A DNA stretch of 64,000 nucleotides, taken from positions 57,126,093-57,190,092 of the forward strand of contig CM069437.1 in the NCBI GenBank assembly GCA_035610365.1, written 5' to 3'. This DNA is from Aquatica leii (lineage: Eukaryota > Arthropoda > Insecta > Coleoptera > Lampyridae). The first letter of the stretch is position 1. Every line of letters begins with the position of its first letter. Below the pieces are notes generated by a model. That model worked only from the letters and a program-made list of their open reading frames with translations. It did not search any database and was not told the DNA's origin. This document shows, in pieces, positions 44,873 to 56,224 of the stretch. Both the position numbers and the translations under genes were made by a program.

Positions 44873-45838
44873 TTAGTCTGTGACTCCGGCAACGTAAGGT
44901 AAGTAAGCATATGTTTCTGACGGTGTCTCTGCCACAACCTCAGCTTGCTTTTCTTTCTTCTCCTGTGATCTTATTAATTTTTTGTTGTAGCCATTTTTTA
45001 TAAGAGCGTCCTTGATTTCCTCCGGTTTGTGTTTTTCATCACTACTTTTCTCCGCTTTTCTTAGAAATGTGTTGATGAGAGATTTTTTCTGTTGTGGACG
45101 GTGATGAGAGGATGCATGAAGATATCGGTCTGTATGTGTTTCCTTTTGGTGTACGCTATGACTTAGCCTGTTGTTGTTCGTGCGTGTTACCAGAATGTCT
45201 AGAAAGGGCAGCGTTTTGTTTTTTTCGATCTCCATGATGAATTTGATACTGCTGTGTTGTCCATTGATATGTTGAAGAAAACTTTGTAATTCTTCCCGTC
45301 TGTGAGACCATACGACAAAAGTGTCGTTTACGTATCTGTACCAGCATTTCGGTTTCCTGTCGCTTGAGTTGATAGCTTCTTGTTCGAAAGCTTCCATGAA
45401 GATGTTGGCTATTACTGGTGACAGTGATGATCCCATACTTGCGTCGTTCTTTTGTTCATAGAACTCACCATTCTACAGGAAGTAGGTTGACGTTAAACAG
45501 AGTCTGGCCAAGTCAATCAAATCTTCTTATAAACCTCGTGGCACTAGTTATTGTCTAATGATCTCTAATGTTTCTTCCATTGGTACATTGGTGAATAGTG
45601 ATTCCACGTCGAAACTAATTAGTATGTCACTGGTAGTTACCTCAAGTCCTTGGAGAATTTCGACGAAATGTTCAGAATTCTTAACGGAGCTGGTTGTCTG
45701 TCCGGTGTGCTGCTGTAGTCTTTTAGCTAAGTATTTTGATAACTTGTAAGTCGGTGATCCATAGGTACTCAAATCAGTGGAAATAATGAAAAATCCTAAC
45801 AACTTTAACCGTGAAGATGGATACAGATTAAGCAACAC
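44873..45838 (-). pseudogene. Penelope reverse transcriptase (truncated, catalytic site mutated)
   Basis: Two frames on the minus strand. 45838-45548 holds ISTDLSTYGSPTYKLSKYLA and ISFDVESLFTNVP (motif A, Asp intact). 45436-44873 holds MGSSLSPVIANIFME (motif B), WYRYVNDTFVVW (motif C; the usual YVDD is YVND, so one catalytic Asp is lost), KFIMEIEKNKTLPFLDILV and a linker ending AYLPYVAG. About 110 bp between them is frame-broken. The N-terminal domain is missing. This gene would copy element RNA at chromosome ends or nicks; this copy cannot. Confidence 0.8.
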
Positions 45839-46075
45839 ATGGAGATCTACGCTGCGTGAAGAACATGCAAAAAGTCACCAGACGTCTATGAGCACAAATT
45901 AACAAACCAGAACGGACACGGATCAGCAAAGCGGAGCCGAAAGACGGTATACAACGGAGAACGCAAAACAGCAACATCAGTCTTTAGAAATCTTCTGAAG
46001 AAGCTGACAGCATGATCAGCGAAACGTTAAGTAAAACTTTTGTGACGCGGCAACACCCGAAAAACAGTGCTACAT
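45805..46075 (+). repeat. Inverted copy of the Penelope 3' end
   Basis: The plus strand encodes NREDGYRLSNTWRSTLREEH and matches the reverse complement of 44281-44553. It includes GCTGACAGCATGATCAGCG followed by AAACGTT, a layout reminiscent of a hammerhead core with two core bases changed. Confidence 0.8.
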
Positions 46076-46088
46076 TATATTCCGATAT

Positions 46089-47195
46089 GTTTTAATGATT
46101 GGTAAAATCGTAAACCTCTTTCCCTCAAAATCAAAACCACTTATATTTATAAACTTAGTGCGTGACCATTTCCATAAAAAGCTCTAATGGAAATCTTTGT
46201 GAAAAAAAACAGTAAAACAAAGACGTGGAAATATGATTCAAACCGATTTAATTAAGACGCATAAGTAGTGTTCAAAGACAGCCTTTCTCATTGTGAGAAA
46301 TGCAACGTCAACTAAACAAAAATATCCAAACCAAAATATTCAATTACACTCATAAAGATTAACTTGTTGAAACCGAATAATAAAACTGTCTATCGGAAAT
46401 AATAAATTATAAGGTAGATTCCAAATGTAATATAATAAAATTCAACTACACTCAAGTGCAAACGCACTAAGAATGTACTTAATACAATGACCTTTAAACA
46501 AACTAAAAACTTACTCGAAACACAATAGCCAAAAATTAAAACTGATAATTAAGAAAATTGCGATGACAAACTAGAGACCACAAGCAAAACTAATGAGTAG
46601 GTACAATAACACAATTATTAGTTTACTCATTAACGCTGCTCTTGTTAAAATCAAGTCGGCTAACAAAATAGAGCTAAATAAACAATTTATCATCAACTGA
46701 TCAAACTGTCGATTAATCACATTTTAAACTTTCTGCTTTACTTTAGATTGAAATCTAGAAAAGCAATGTAGAATAACATATTACTTACTTACGACATTAA
46801 TAAAAAATAGAAATAAAACTTCAAACATTTTGACTACTACAACTAGAAAGAGTTAAAGCCAACCAAACCAATTTTTCTCAGTTACTTTAAAAAACAGGGC
46901 TGTCTCAATAAAATTACAACAAAGCACGCGATCAAAAATCACAAAAATCGCGGACTTCGACTGCAGCGCTTTTGAACAAATTGGTTAAACTTAAACAGTT
47001 AATGTTTGTAGACACTAATCTACAACTACCAACCTAATTTTTTGATATTTCGGACATTTAATTTCTTATTTTATTATCACATTATTTACTTTACTTGTTT
47101 AATCTGTAAACCAATCTACATATCGTTTTTTTTTCAATGTCGTATATACACCACCCGTTAGTTTTCGATTACCTTGCGAAAACAAAGCCACTATA
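46089..47195. other. Non-coding stretch, possibly continuing repeat Y
   Basis: Sequence after the target duplication should continue repeat Y, but similarity to the second copy (53762-55520) is too low for me to follow. No coding motif. Confidence 0.35.
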
Positions 47196-47204
47196 TTCTC
47201 ATGT

Positions 47205-47275
47205 TTACCTGGCCGGGATTTGAACCCGAGCCATCAGCATAGTAAAAAGCACGCAATTACTACTATTTCAAAGTG
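47205..47275 (-). tRNA. tRNA-derived sequence (tRNA pseudogene or SINE head)
   Basis: The minus strand has a perfect B box (GGTTCAAATCC at 47226-47216) within a T-arm stem CGGG/CCCG, and an A-box-like TAGTAGTAATTG (47265-47254) about 40 bases upstream. The D-arm and acceptor stem do not pair well and the 3' end lacks a closing partner, so it is not a functional tRNA. Internal Pol III boxes in this form are typical of tRNA-derived SINEs. The body of a SINE was not identified. Confidence 0.5.
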
Positions 47276-50200
47276 ACTTTCACGTATGGTTTAAATTTAA
47301 TAAATTCAAGAATTGTTTATTTTCAATTTTTCCACCAGAATCTATGTAAAAGCCATACAATCAATAATATTATAAATTATAGTTGAGTAACACTACTATT
47401 TTGTTGTCAGCATAACGTGTTTGTTTGTTTCTAGAATAAACGTGGCAAAATACCTTCTAGTTGAGTTTGAGTGTGATTACAAATTACTTTTAATAGTTTA
47501 CCAAATGTTTATAAAAAACATTATTTTCAGAATTTTATAACCAATGACTAAATTTAAACTGAAGCATTATTTATAATTCTAAATTTCAAGTAATTAATTA
47601 TAACGTTTGCAATATTAACAATGATTTAATGTCGAAAACATTTTAGTTTACTAAACTAAAAAAATTAAATAAACGCGAATAAAAAGCTACGAGTGTTTAA
47701 GTATACAAAATAGTTAATTGGCTTCTTCTTATTTATCTGTATCCACCTGAAAGAGCAAGTAGACGAATTTCTATTGAATTTGATGCTTTTATAAACTAAC
47801 TCTTGACATTTCTGAATAGGTAGAACACGATGACGGCGTTTAGCGTTCGAAAATGCTCCATAAAAGTTGAATAAGGTATTTATTCTTGTTGCTTTATCAT
47901 CAATTTTATAAATTAGAAAATCCCGAACATAAAAAACAAACAAAGCTTGTAAGAATGCATATTGATGTCGTGCTCGTGCCTTAAAGAGTCGTAGTTCTAT
48001 ACTATGAATAGGAATTTTAATATTTATGACAATGTAGTATAGCTGAGGCGAAGTTAAGCTTCTTTCGCGAAATTGATATTTTCAACGGGAAGAGCCAATT
48101 TATGGAATCATATTATAGAGTATACTCTAGACATTAAGTTAGAATTACGGAGTCATATTAAGCGGGAGCTGTTATGACCGCGTTTTTACATTTAAATACG
48201 TATCCAGTTAGCAATAATTAAGCGCGCGGCGTTGTTTCATCAACGTTTCAGTTTTAATTAGAAAAACTCACACAATCAAAATGTTAAATTTGGTTAATTA
48301 ATAATGAAGTAATGTTGATTTTCACGTGCGTTTAGTTGTTGACTGGTTTTCGCAATCGTAGCACTTCATGGTATTTGTCAAACATCCACCAAGATACTCA
48401 ATACCGAAGATTAAAGCTAACTAGAATCAACAAACCGCTATTTATGTTCAGGCATTAAATAATGAAGGGAGACTCGTAAAGATAAATAACATACACTCAC
48501 TCCAACTAAGGACGGGATGGTTGATAAATTACGTTAGGGCTAACCAAATCTTTACAAAAGTCCTCTATTAGTTGGTTAAAGCGACTAAAAGTATTTTTGT
48601 TTTAACTCCATACAAAACTGTTTCATTTCGTTTAACCGCAAAACTTTTACTTTTGAATCTTATAGTGTAAAAACTATAGAATCCATTAATAACGTTTTTA
48701 CGAAAAACGTGTCGAAAATAAATTTCGTAAAAACTTTCTCTTAAGAAAAATTAATAATAAAACCCACTCGAGTTTTTCTAATAGATAAAATAACCATTTT
48801 CGCAACGTGGAAGTACACAAGATGGTGTCTCGATCGTGTTGTAAAACTTCATTTTGATTTATTAAAGTGCGTGTGTTACACATTGAGTGTTGTCTAAACC
48901 CGTCGGCCATTAATAACGTTAAAAACTCTAGAAACATCTGACGCGCTCTAAGCTCTTTATTTTTATCGTTGAGCTTGATTTAAAATATGCAAAGTGTCAA
49001 TCCGGTTACAATTTCGCGCATCATCCACCAGGTGCTACAACCATCAATTCGCTCTCTACATCCAACTAACTCTAGTTACGTTCCGCAGCCTTCTTTGATA
49101 CAATTGCTGTCATCTCAGAAGCTCGGTATGACATCTGCGTTTTCCCTTAAGAATACTCTCATTTTCTGCTCGCTTAACTTGCAAGATGATCTCCAAGTTA
49201 AGTGCATATAAAAATCGAAAAGGAAACCTTACTTTGTAATTTAAAAGTTAATTTTGAAAAACTTAACCGGCAATGACCACGATTTCACAACAATTTACCA
49301 CCTGAGACTAGAATTTTATAGAAAAAGGACATCGGAAATTTGACGGAATTGAAGCGGAACGTACAGAAATTGAATTTGACAATTTAGATTTTGGAGTATA
49401 TACTATGCATGTTTCGTTTTTGTTTCTACTTTGTTTCAATTTCAATAAAACTTCAATTTACTTAAATAAGTTGTGTGCTAAAAACAATCAACAATCAAAT
49501 ACGTTAATGCTGCTCAAAATAGCAATCATGTAAAGAAAAATAAAAGATAATAAATTGCGTTTAAATTAAAAAAAATATTTTTAAAGAAAATTTTTTTATA
49601 GATAGTTTTATGCAGGTTTGTTAATTAAGAGATTCATTTTCTTTGGTCGTTTTATCTAAAATTCGCTTAAAACCTGAAGATTTTTAGTAACGATTTTAAC
49701 ATTGTAATTTTACGTTTGTTCTTGATTCTATTTTTTTATTTTATTAAAAAATTAAAAAAAACTTTATGTAATAGTATAAAACAATGATATATAATACAAA
49801 ATAACGTTGGCGCAATGTAGTTCATGCCTACAAATAAATAGTAAATCAAAGTTTTTCCCTTCATCTTAGACCTGCTTAACATTTCCATAATAATTTTACC
49901 TCTACATATCTAATGATTGGTCAGAAACATTTCAATATTTGCAATTTTTAGTTTATTTGGCTTGGTACGATATTGTCATATATATCCAGTTTTTATTAGA
50001 AAACCTCTATATAGCAAATAATAATATTTAGACGAATTTCAGTTTGATCTTTAAACGACTGTCGTTTATGTTAAAATCTGTAACTTCAACTCGTGACATC
50101 GAAAACAAAACTCTACAGAAACCAACGTGTTTATTGTTAGTTTTTGCATCCGGTGAGTACAGTAGATATCAAAGCTTCAGACCTACATTCCAAACTCCGT

Positions 50201-50600
50201 GATACGTCATGTATCATTACCACCATGCGTAGATTTCTTTACTTGAAGACGGTTATTAGTGATCGATTAAGCCCATCTACTGCTGTTCTAAACGACGTAT
50301 AATAATAAAGTAGAAAAAACCACAATTTCAGATTTTTTCAAAGTTGAATTTATTTTGTAATTGTAGCGAGTATACAATTATTTTAGAGAGAACGTCAAAG
50401 TCCATCAGAAATTAACTTTATAAATCGGTATATCAAAATGAGGTTTATCACACCAAGAAAAATAGAACATTTCTGATGAAGAAAGTCAAAAACAAGCGTA
50501 GCAAAAGATAAACTATAAGTTTGACTCTATACCATCAAAGCGCGCATGCATATCAAGCTCTTATTTTCTAAAGAAATAAACGTTCAAAAAGCAGAACAAA
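47276..50600. other. Non-coding stretch
   Basis: Short frames at 47665-47943 (minus) and 48987-49211 (plus) carry no motif that I can defend. No repeat pairs noted. Confidence 0.45.
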
Positions 50601-50639
50601 TTATTGCCCAGATTTAGTTTTGTTCTTATTCTTCTTCTT

Positions 50640-51240
50640 TTATTTAGGTTAAAACCTGTTTTTTTTCACGCTTTTCACGGTATTTCGATGGAGGAGACCC
50701 AACTATCCTTCCATTGGTTTTCCAGGGTCCTTTCTTCCTACTGGTCTTTGATCTTTCGTTATTTTTATAAGCCTGGTCTCATCTGCCCTGTGAACATGCT
50801 CGTTCCATTTCCTTCTTCTTCTTCTAGCGAAGCTAACGACATCTCCGATTCCACATTCCTCTCTTATATGTTTGTTCCTGACTCTATCTTCTCTCGTTTT
50901 TCTTGCTATTGTTCTTAAAGTATTCATTTTAGTTGTTGGCATTAGTTGCTTAATTCTGCTAGTATAAACACTGGTTTCTTCTGCATATGTCATTATTGGT
51001 CTTACCATAACCTTATATATTTTAGTTTTGCATTCAATTGAAAGGTATTTATTTTTCCAGGTAACATCTCTAAAATATCCAGATATTCGTGCTGTTTTCA
51101 AGACTTGCTGCTTGACTGCCCTATAACTCTTTCTTTCACTCGTTATTTCTACCCCGAAGTACATAAAGGACATCACTTGCTCAATAATTTTGTTGTTTAT
51201 TTCTAATTTGCATCGTATGGGATCTTTTGATACTGTTATG
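50640..51240 (-). pseudogene. RTE/BovB-like LINE, 3'-terminal part
   Basis: The minus strand is open from 51296 to 50703, and element similarity starts near 51240: ISKDPIRCKLE-type opening (VSKDPIRCKLE), IIEQVMSFMYFGVEITSE, WKNKYLSIECKTKIYKVMVRPIMTYAEE, TRIKQLMPTTKMNTLRTIA, DRVRNKHIREECGI and RRRRKWNEHVHRADETRLI, ending at GRKDPGKPMEG. This is the C-terminal region after the RT core of RTE-like elements. The 3' tail (50655-50620) is a TAAAAGAAGAAGAATAAG-type microsatellite, as usual for this group. A 5'-truncated copy but unusually open, so relatively young. Confidence 0.8.
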
Positions 51241-51298
51241 TTCCAATGGGGGAGGTACAGAAAAAGAAAGAAAAAAGTTATTAAGTTAATTACCAAGA

Positions 51299-52450
51299 TG
51301 TCACGCTTACCTTTCGGCTAGCCTCACCGTAGATGGTCGTCGGGTAAAAAAAAATCGAAAGGAACAGAATCTTCTTTGGTAAGCGAAATGCCCAAATGCG
51401 CCACCTCTTCTCGAATTTTAGTCGAAGATAATAAGTCTAGGCAGGAGAAAAGGAGATCCTAAAGACCCGAGGTCCCCCAAAAGAAATAGAGCGAGAATAA
51501 ACAATAATTATTTATTGAGTATATATAGATTAACAGCAAATTCTGGTAAGGAAAGGGCCATTCGACGGTTACGCCACTGGTATAAATCACAAGATCAAAT
51601 AACTTACACAACACAAAAAAATAGAATATAAAATTAACGCAGGTCTAAAATAGACTCTGGAAGCAAACAATTATGCGCTAAAGTTTATAAATTATATTTC
51701 CGCGGCTACCGTAACCGGTAGCATATCCACCCGTGATCGCGCGTGAGAATTAGAAAAAAATAACACCGCTCGTGGTCGTTGACGTTAAGTTCACGACCGG
51801 TAGTAAAATTGTCATTCAATTAGGTTACGACAAATAATACGTTGCGAGCTCCCAAATCTCTACCATTTACAATTCCCGCACATTTTAGATTGAATTTTTT
51901 TGTTTGCGTTAAAAATAGTAAGTTACGTTAAATATAGTGATTAAATATATAAGAAATTACATTAAGATTTACGTTAAATATAGTAATTAAACAAAATTAA
52001 ATGCAGTAAAATAGGCGTACAGGATGTACAAAAGACAAAGTTCAAGACAAAATTATTTCACTTACGAAGTCCGTACTGATTTCCTTTCATTTAATCCGTA
52101 GTGTGAGTTGCACTATTCATTACTCGTGATGCAGCGCAAGCAGCAGTCATGACTCCGAAGCGCGTGGACGAAAGTGGGTCGAGGTCTCGTGGCCTCTCGA
52201 TGTCCCAAACGTACGCTTAAAGATACTTATAAATACCTTTACGTTCCGAGTTTTTTTTTTGTTTTTGGTATAAATCCTTTACCAGGTCACCTCGCTTTTA
52301 AACCCCAAGCTATAGCAAAGCGCCATCAAGCCACTGGGATCCTTTGCTCCGCTACGTTTATTACTTCACAGTTACAGTGATACAAAGAGAACTCAGCCAG
52401 AAAGCTTCGAAAGACCTCGGAAGATAACTCCGACAGACACGAAGAAAATA
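51299..52450. repeat. Repeat X, second copy (uninterrupted)
   Basis: Starts TGTCACGCTTACCTTTCGGC and runs through GATGGTCGTCGGGT, GTTACGCCACTGG and ATAGACTCTGGAAGCAAAC, the same order as 24934-25190 plus 28526-28700. It contains a G+C-rich patch with TATAAATA at 52229-52236 (within ACTTATAAATACC), which could be a promoter. Non-coding; probably a long terminal repeat. The right boundary is uncertain. Confidence 0.45.
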
Positions 52451-52729
52451 TATTAAATACTTCGATATTCCAAAGCGACATAAAAGCTTTACAATGTCAC
52501 AAAAGAGATTAAATGTATGTCAATAAATATAACAACGCTAAACCAAGCATAAATGTTTAACATGTAATAGAAAGTCTGACTTTTGTATACTTGAATGCTT
52601 CTCTTGCTATCATGCTTAAGATTTATAAAAGATAAAATCAATGTATGAATTTTAAAATGAAGTTTTATTTTAAAAAAATACTAATAACGATGCATGTTGT
52701 GTTAGTGTGAAGGTATTGTTGACTTAGTC

Positions 52730-53760
52730 AAAAAAAAACAGCCGTCTCTTGCTGCAAAACTACAAACAGCTGCAGATGCTTCAGCTCCTGTGCTTACCAT
52801 GTCATATAATTCTTTATCTACAACTGTTCGTAAGATAGGTGGTTCTGTAGTAGCAACGTTCTGCCAGCTTCAAATAATCGCGGTTTATGTGACAATCTTT
52901 CTTGCATTTATTATTCTTCAGCTTATGAATATGCTTTCTGTCTTCAGTAATCATCGTCAAAAATATGGTTTCCGTATGTGCAAAGTAGACATTTCTTTGT
53001 ATAATTGGATTAACAATATTTAGTAGATCTTCTTACAAATATCGAGAATTTTTAATTAGGGGCGAAAATATGTCTAGAACCGTCTTTACAAGAAGGTGAT
53101 GGTTTAGATTTGAACCATGTTGGAACATAAGCTTTGCTGTGCTTAAATCCGATGGATTCATAAAACTAGGCTTCTGTTCTTAAATAGCTTGGTAATTAAC
53201 AACTGAATTTTTTTTGCATTTAAGCAGTAACTTTCCTATCGGTCCCGAAAAACATCGTGATCCTGTAGTGTGACCATCAATGTGCTGCAATAAGTGCCGG
53301 AGTGGTAATTCATTAGCTTGTCGTTGGTAAACCAGTCAGTGCAGCAATTTTTTTAAGAAACTTTGTAGCAGTCTAATGATGCCTTCTGAGGGTCTTGTAT
53401 TGACTGCCGTCCTATCGCAACCAATTGCACACAAATTTTCGATACTGACTACTTTGTATTAAATTTAAAATAACACCAAAAATGTTTACTGCTGTAGAAG
53501 TAGTTGGTGATGCATGCCTCAAATATGTGGTCCCTGGTTCTGATATCAACGTAATATGTTTTTGTAATAATTTTCCTATAGTACTTTCAGTTTTTTTTGG
53601 ACATTTACTAAAGTGCAGTTCTTATTAGATCAAAATATAAATCTTGCATATACCAAATCGTTTCAAATGTTTCCTGTTTAATTTTTTGTCTATTTACGTT
53701 TGTCTTGTTACATGCCAAAGTTAAAACAATGTCACTGCCTGAAATGAGGTAACATAAACA
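52730..53760 (-). pseudogene. Multicopy arthropod protein family (unknown function), C-terminal relic
   Basis: On the minus strand, in several frames: LACNKTNVNRQKIKQE (near 53720), EPGTTYLRHASPTTSTAVNI (near 53520), NLCAIGCDRTAVNT (near 53430-53395), ANELPLRHLLQHIDGHTTG (near 53320-53265), then QRNVYFAHTETIF and MITEDRKHIHKL (near 52990-52910), and AEASAAVCSFAARDG (near 52775-52735). I recognise these blocks from a large uncharacterised family repeated in many arthropod genomes (IGCDGT, HANELPLRHL, RNAFFAHPENLLL, ARDGF). It is probably carried by a mobile element. Stops and shifts throughout. Confidence 0.6.
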
Positions 53761-53761
53761 A

Positions 53762-55530
53762 TGTTGTGCCGCTGCTCAGTGGAGACGGGGTGGGTTATAT
53801 TTTAAAATTCCGTGATAACTTGGAAACGAGATTGACAATAAAATCGAAATAAAAGGGTAAAAACTCAAAATTGGTTAGGGCGCCAATCAAGGACACGATG
53901 ATAGTAGCTTCCGGACCCCTGATAACCCAGAAGCTCATCTGGTTGGTTACAACTCCTGGACTTACCTCGAGTTGTAACTTGCTAAACTCTGAAATGTACT
54001 TTAAAAAAAATTACGTTTGCGGCGGCTGAATCAATAAAAGCTCTTTACAGTTTAACAATTTAACATTTATTGACTGAATAAAATAAAAAAAAATGAATAT
54101 CAAACAAACTTGAATAAAAATAATAAACAAGACAAAAATTCACAATCTGAATATCAAAAATAATATTTAAAAAAAAAAAAAATAAAGCGCTAACTTGTTC
54201 AAAAACAAATAAAAATAAAATTCAAGGCCTTGTCCGCATACTTAATCCGTAAATTAAAAAAACAAATACAAAAGTCATAAAACAGGCGAAATTTTGGTTT
54301 CGAACTCAGCGTTAAAAAAAAATTACATGTTACATTTCGTTACATTATCTTTCATGCATGAATACGACTTACTTTTACAAAACACCAAACAAAATTAATT
54401 AATTAAAGCAAAATTCACGCAAACTTAACACCTTCAAGTGTTTCTTGAAATATTTAAAATTAGCCGTAGCTAAGTCGGCTCAAATCAAAGCTTTTAAATC
54501 ATATCGATCGCGGTTCACTTCACGATAATATCAGATTCAATAAATACCTTGACTCAATTGTTTAAACCAGGTAAACTGCTGGACACAGCGGTTCCAGAAG
54601 CTTTCGAGTTTAGATCGACCCCGGGACGGTCTAGGTGTTCTTGTAGTCGATTGAAGGTTCGGTGGGACCCCCAAACAATGGAATGACGGCGGAAGATTTA
54701 TTTTAATACTGAATTGAAATCCGCACAAAAGCGAAGACTGGACTCTTAACACAACACATCGAAAATAAATCCAACTCGAACGTGAGTTTTATGATGGATA
54801 CCATGAAGTTCATTAAACCGTAAAATTACGAATTTGGAAAACCAATATTTCCCATCACACCACTTAATTTTTACGGCACCATATATTTAACTTCCGCGGT
54901 ATTGCATAACGGTAGGGTAAAACACCCCGAACAATTGACTACATCACGGTACCCGGTATTTCTTAAATGCGACAAAAAAGATCTCTCTCCAAATCAAAAT
55001 TTTACTCCTTGTAACACCTCGTAATCCCACTTAATTCAACAAACTTGCGCCGTAAAATCTTTGTAAAAGATGGAACACTAAACAAAGTAAATTAACAAAG
55101 ATGAAAACTATTATTGCCACCCGCTTTAAGTCACGTAGGCACACGAAAGAAAGGAAATCTTCTCACAGAAAATGCTTACTCTGTGAAATTATCAAATAGC
55201 TCGCAAATGAACTCAACATAAACAAAAGTATAGATACTAAGAAAATTGATCAAGTTACATTCCAAAAAGGAAATCGTAAATTAGATAGAGTTGTTATTCT
55301 AATGAGATAACCAGAAGTAAAAACACTAAATCAAAATCAAGACCACGGAACTTTATGCGTTTAAAAAAAATACCAGTAATAATTGTGAAATTACTATGAA
55401 ATACAAATCAGCTTAAATTATACGTAAAAAAAAATAACGAGTAAAACGTTTTCGATGCTAACATCGAACTAATCAATCGCTAAAATAAAAGAAAATTCAG
55501 CCAAATAAATCTGAATACGCGGTCGTTTAC
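53762..55530. repeat. Repeat Y, second copy, and flanking non-coding sequence
   Basis: Starts TGTTGTGCCGCTGCTCAGTG, matching the start of the copy at 43168. Non-coding, with A-rich runs (54165-54190). It separates two relics of the same protein family. The right boundary is not defined; the whole stretch to 55530 has no coding sequence. Confidence 0.4.
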
Positions 55531-55537
55531 AAAAGAA

Positions 55538-55861
55538 TTACGACCAAATTCCAACGCAGGTTACAGTCTCCCTCTTTATCTTATTTTTGTCGATAATTTT
55601 TGACTCATTTTCTGGACTAATAAGACCGACATCTTGCAAAACAGCATTTATTGCAGCAGAACGGGTTAACACTCCAATTCTATCGCAAGCCATTGCTAAT
55701 GATGGCAGTTTAAATTTTATTTGATTAGTATTTTTTATAACTGGAAGGTCAAGCTCAGTAGAACCACAATGTTCTGGAACTAGAGCATTAAAAATAGATG
55801 TTGCAGCTTTTCCTTTAGTACCGGCATCGACATCAGGCCTGCGTGATTTTGCTGGTAACAC
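55538..55861 (-). pseudogene. Multicopy arthropod protein family, N-terminal relic
   Basis: A 107-residue open frame on the minus strand with LPSLAMACDRIGVLTRSAA, VLQDVGLISPENESKIIDKN and KIKRE, matching the segment (A)CDR.GVSDR.AA...A.VLQD.G........KVIDRNK.RRE of the same family as 52730-53760. It overlaps that relic in family coordinates (both contain the LAC...KIK(R/Q)E segment), so the two are probably separate copies or a partial duplication rather than one split gene. It ends within unrelated sequence (TVTCVGIWS, then stop). Confidence 0.6.
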
Positions 55862-56220
55862 CTATGGGGATAAAGCTACATAACGAATAATTTATAATAA
55901 TAATGTACTATAAAATCGAACCTCTGTGTCAGGCAAACTGGTTTGAATTTCTCCTACGGTACAAGTTCTTTGTTCGTTAGAAGCATCAGACTTTATATTA
56001 TGTGTTATTGATGTGATGATGTTGTTGTGCCATATTACTATACGGTGCACTCTAATTCTCTAAATCTTCTATTTTTGTACTTTTGAATTTCAATTTACGA
56101 ATATAAAGTCATTCCTGCTTTGAATGTAAATGTTGCCCAGTCGAGGGCGTAGTTTATATTTTGTCTGGGATTTTAAACTGCTGTTTGTGATAAAATAAAT
56201 ATATAATCTGTGTTACTACT
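55862..56220. other. Non-coding stretch
   Basis: No recognisable signal between the family relic and the Penelope-like copy. Confidence 0.4.
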
Positions 56221-56224
56221 TCAG

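Larger units (their letters stand above)
44236..46088 (-). mobile_element. Penelope-like element with 13-bp target duplication and inverted ends
   Basis: TATATTCCGATAT at 44236-44248 is repeated at 46076-46088. Between them (44249-46075) a minus-strand element encodes part of a Penelope RT and a GIY-YIG endonuclease. About 270 bp of its 3' end (44281-44553) recurs in inverse orientation at 45805-46075, and the coding end has about 32 extra bases outside the inverted repeat (44249-44280). This inverted partial copy and a short one-sided extension are known features of Penelope insertions. The element is 5'-truncated within the RT. Confidence 0.85.

Noticed and set aside
45558-45749. Plus-strand frame of 63 codons
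   Set aside because: Antisense shadow of the Penelope reverse transcriptase on the minus strand.
45990-46035. Hammerhead-like order CUGACAG, small stem, GAAACGUU in the Penelope end (and its inverse near 44330-44370)
   Set aside because: Two of the invariant core bases differ in both copies, so it was not annotated as a ribozyme, only mentioned as a resemblance.
47665-47943. 92-codon minus-strand frame
   Set aside because: No recognisable domain and no repeat structure around it.
48987-49211. 74-codon frame with VTISRIIHQVLQ, faintly like a Harbinger-type transposase N-terminus
   Set aside because: The resemblance covers about a dozen residues and no catalytic or downstream motif follows.
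50604-50918. Plus-strand frame of 104 codons
   Set aside because: Antisense to the LINE 3' end at 50640-51240; composition explains it.
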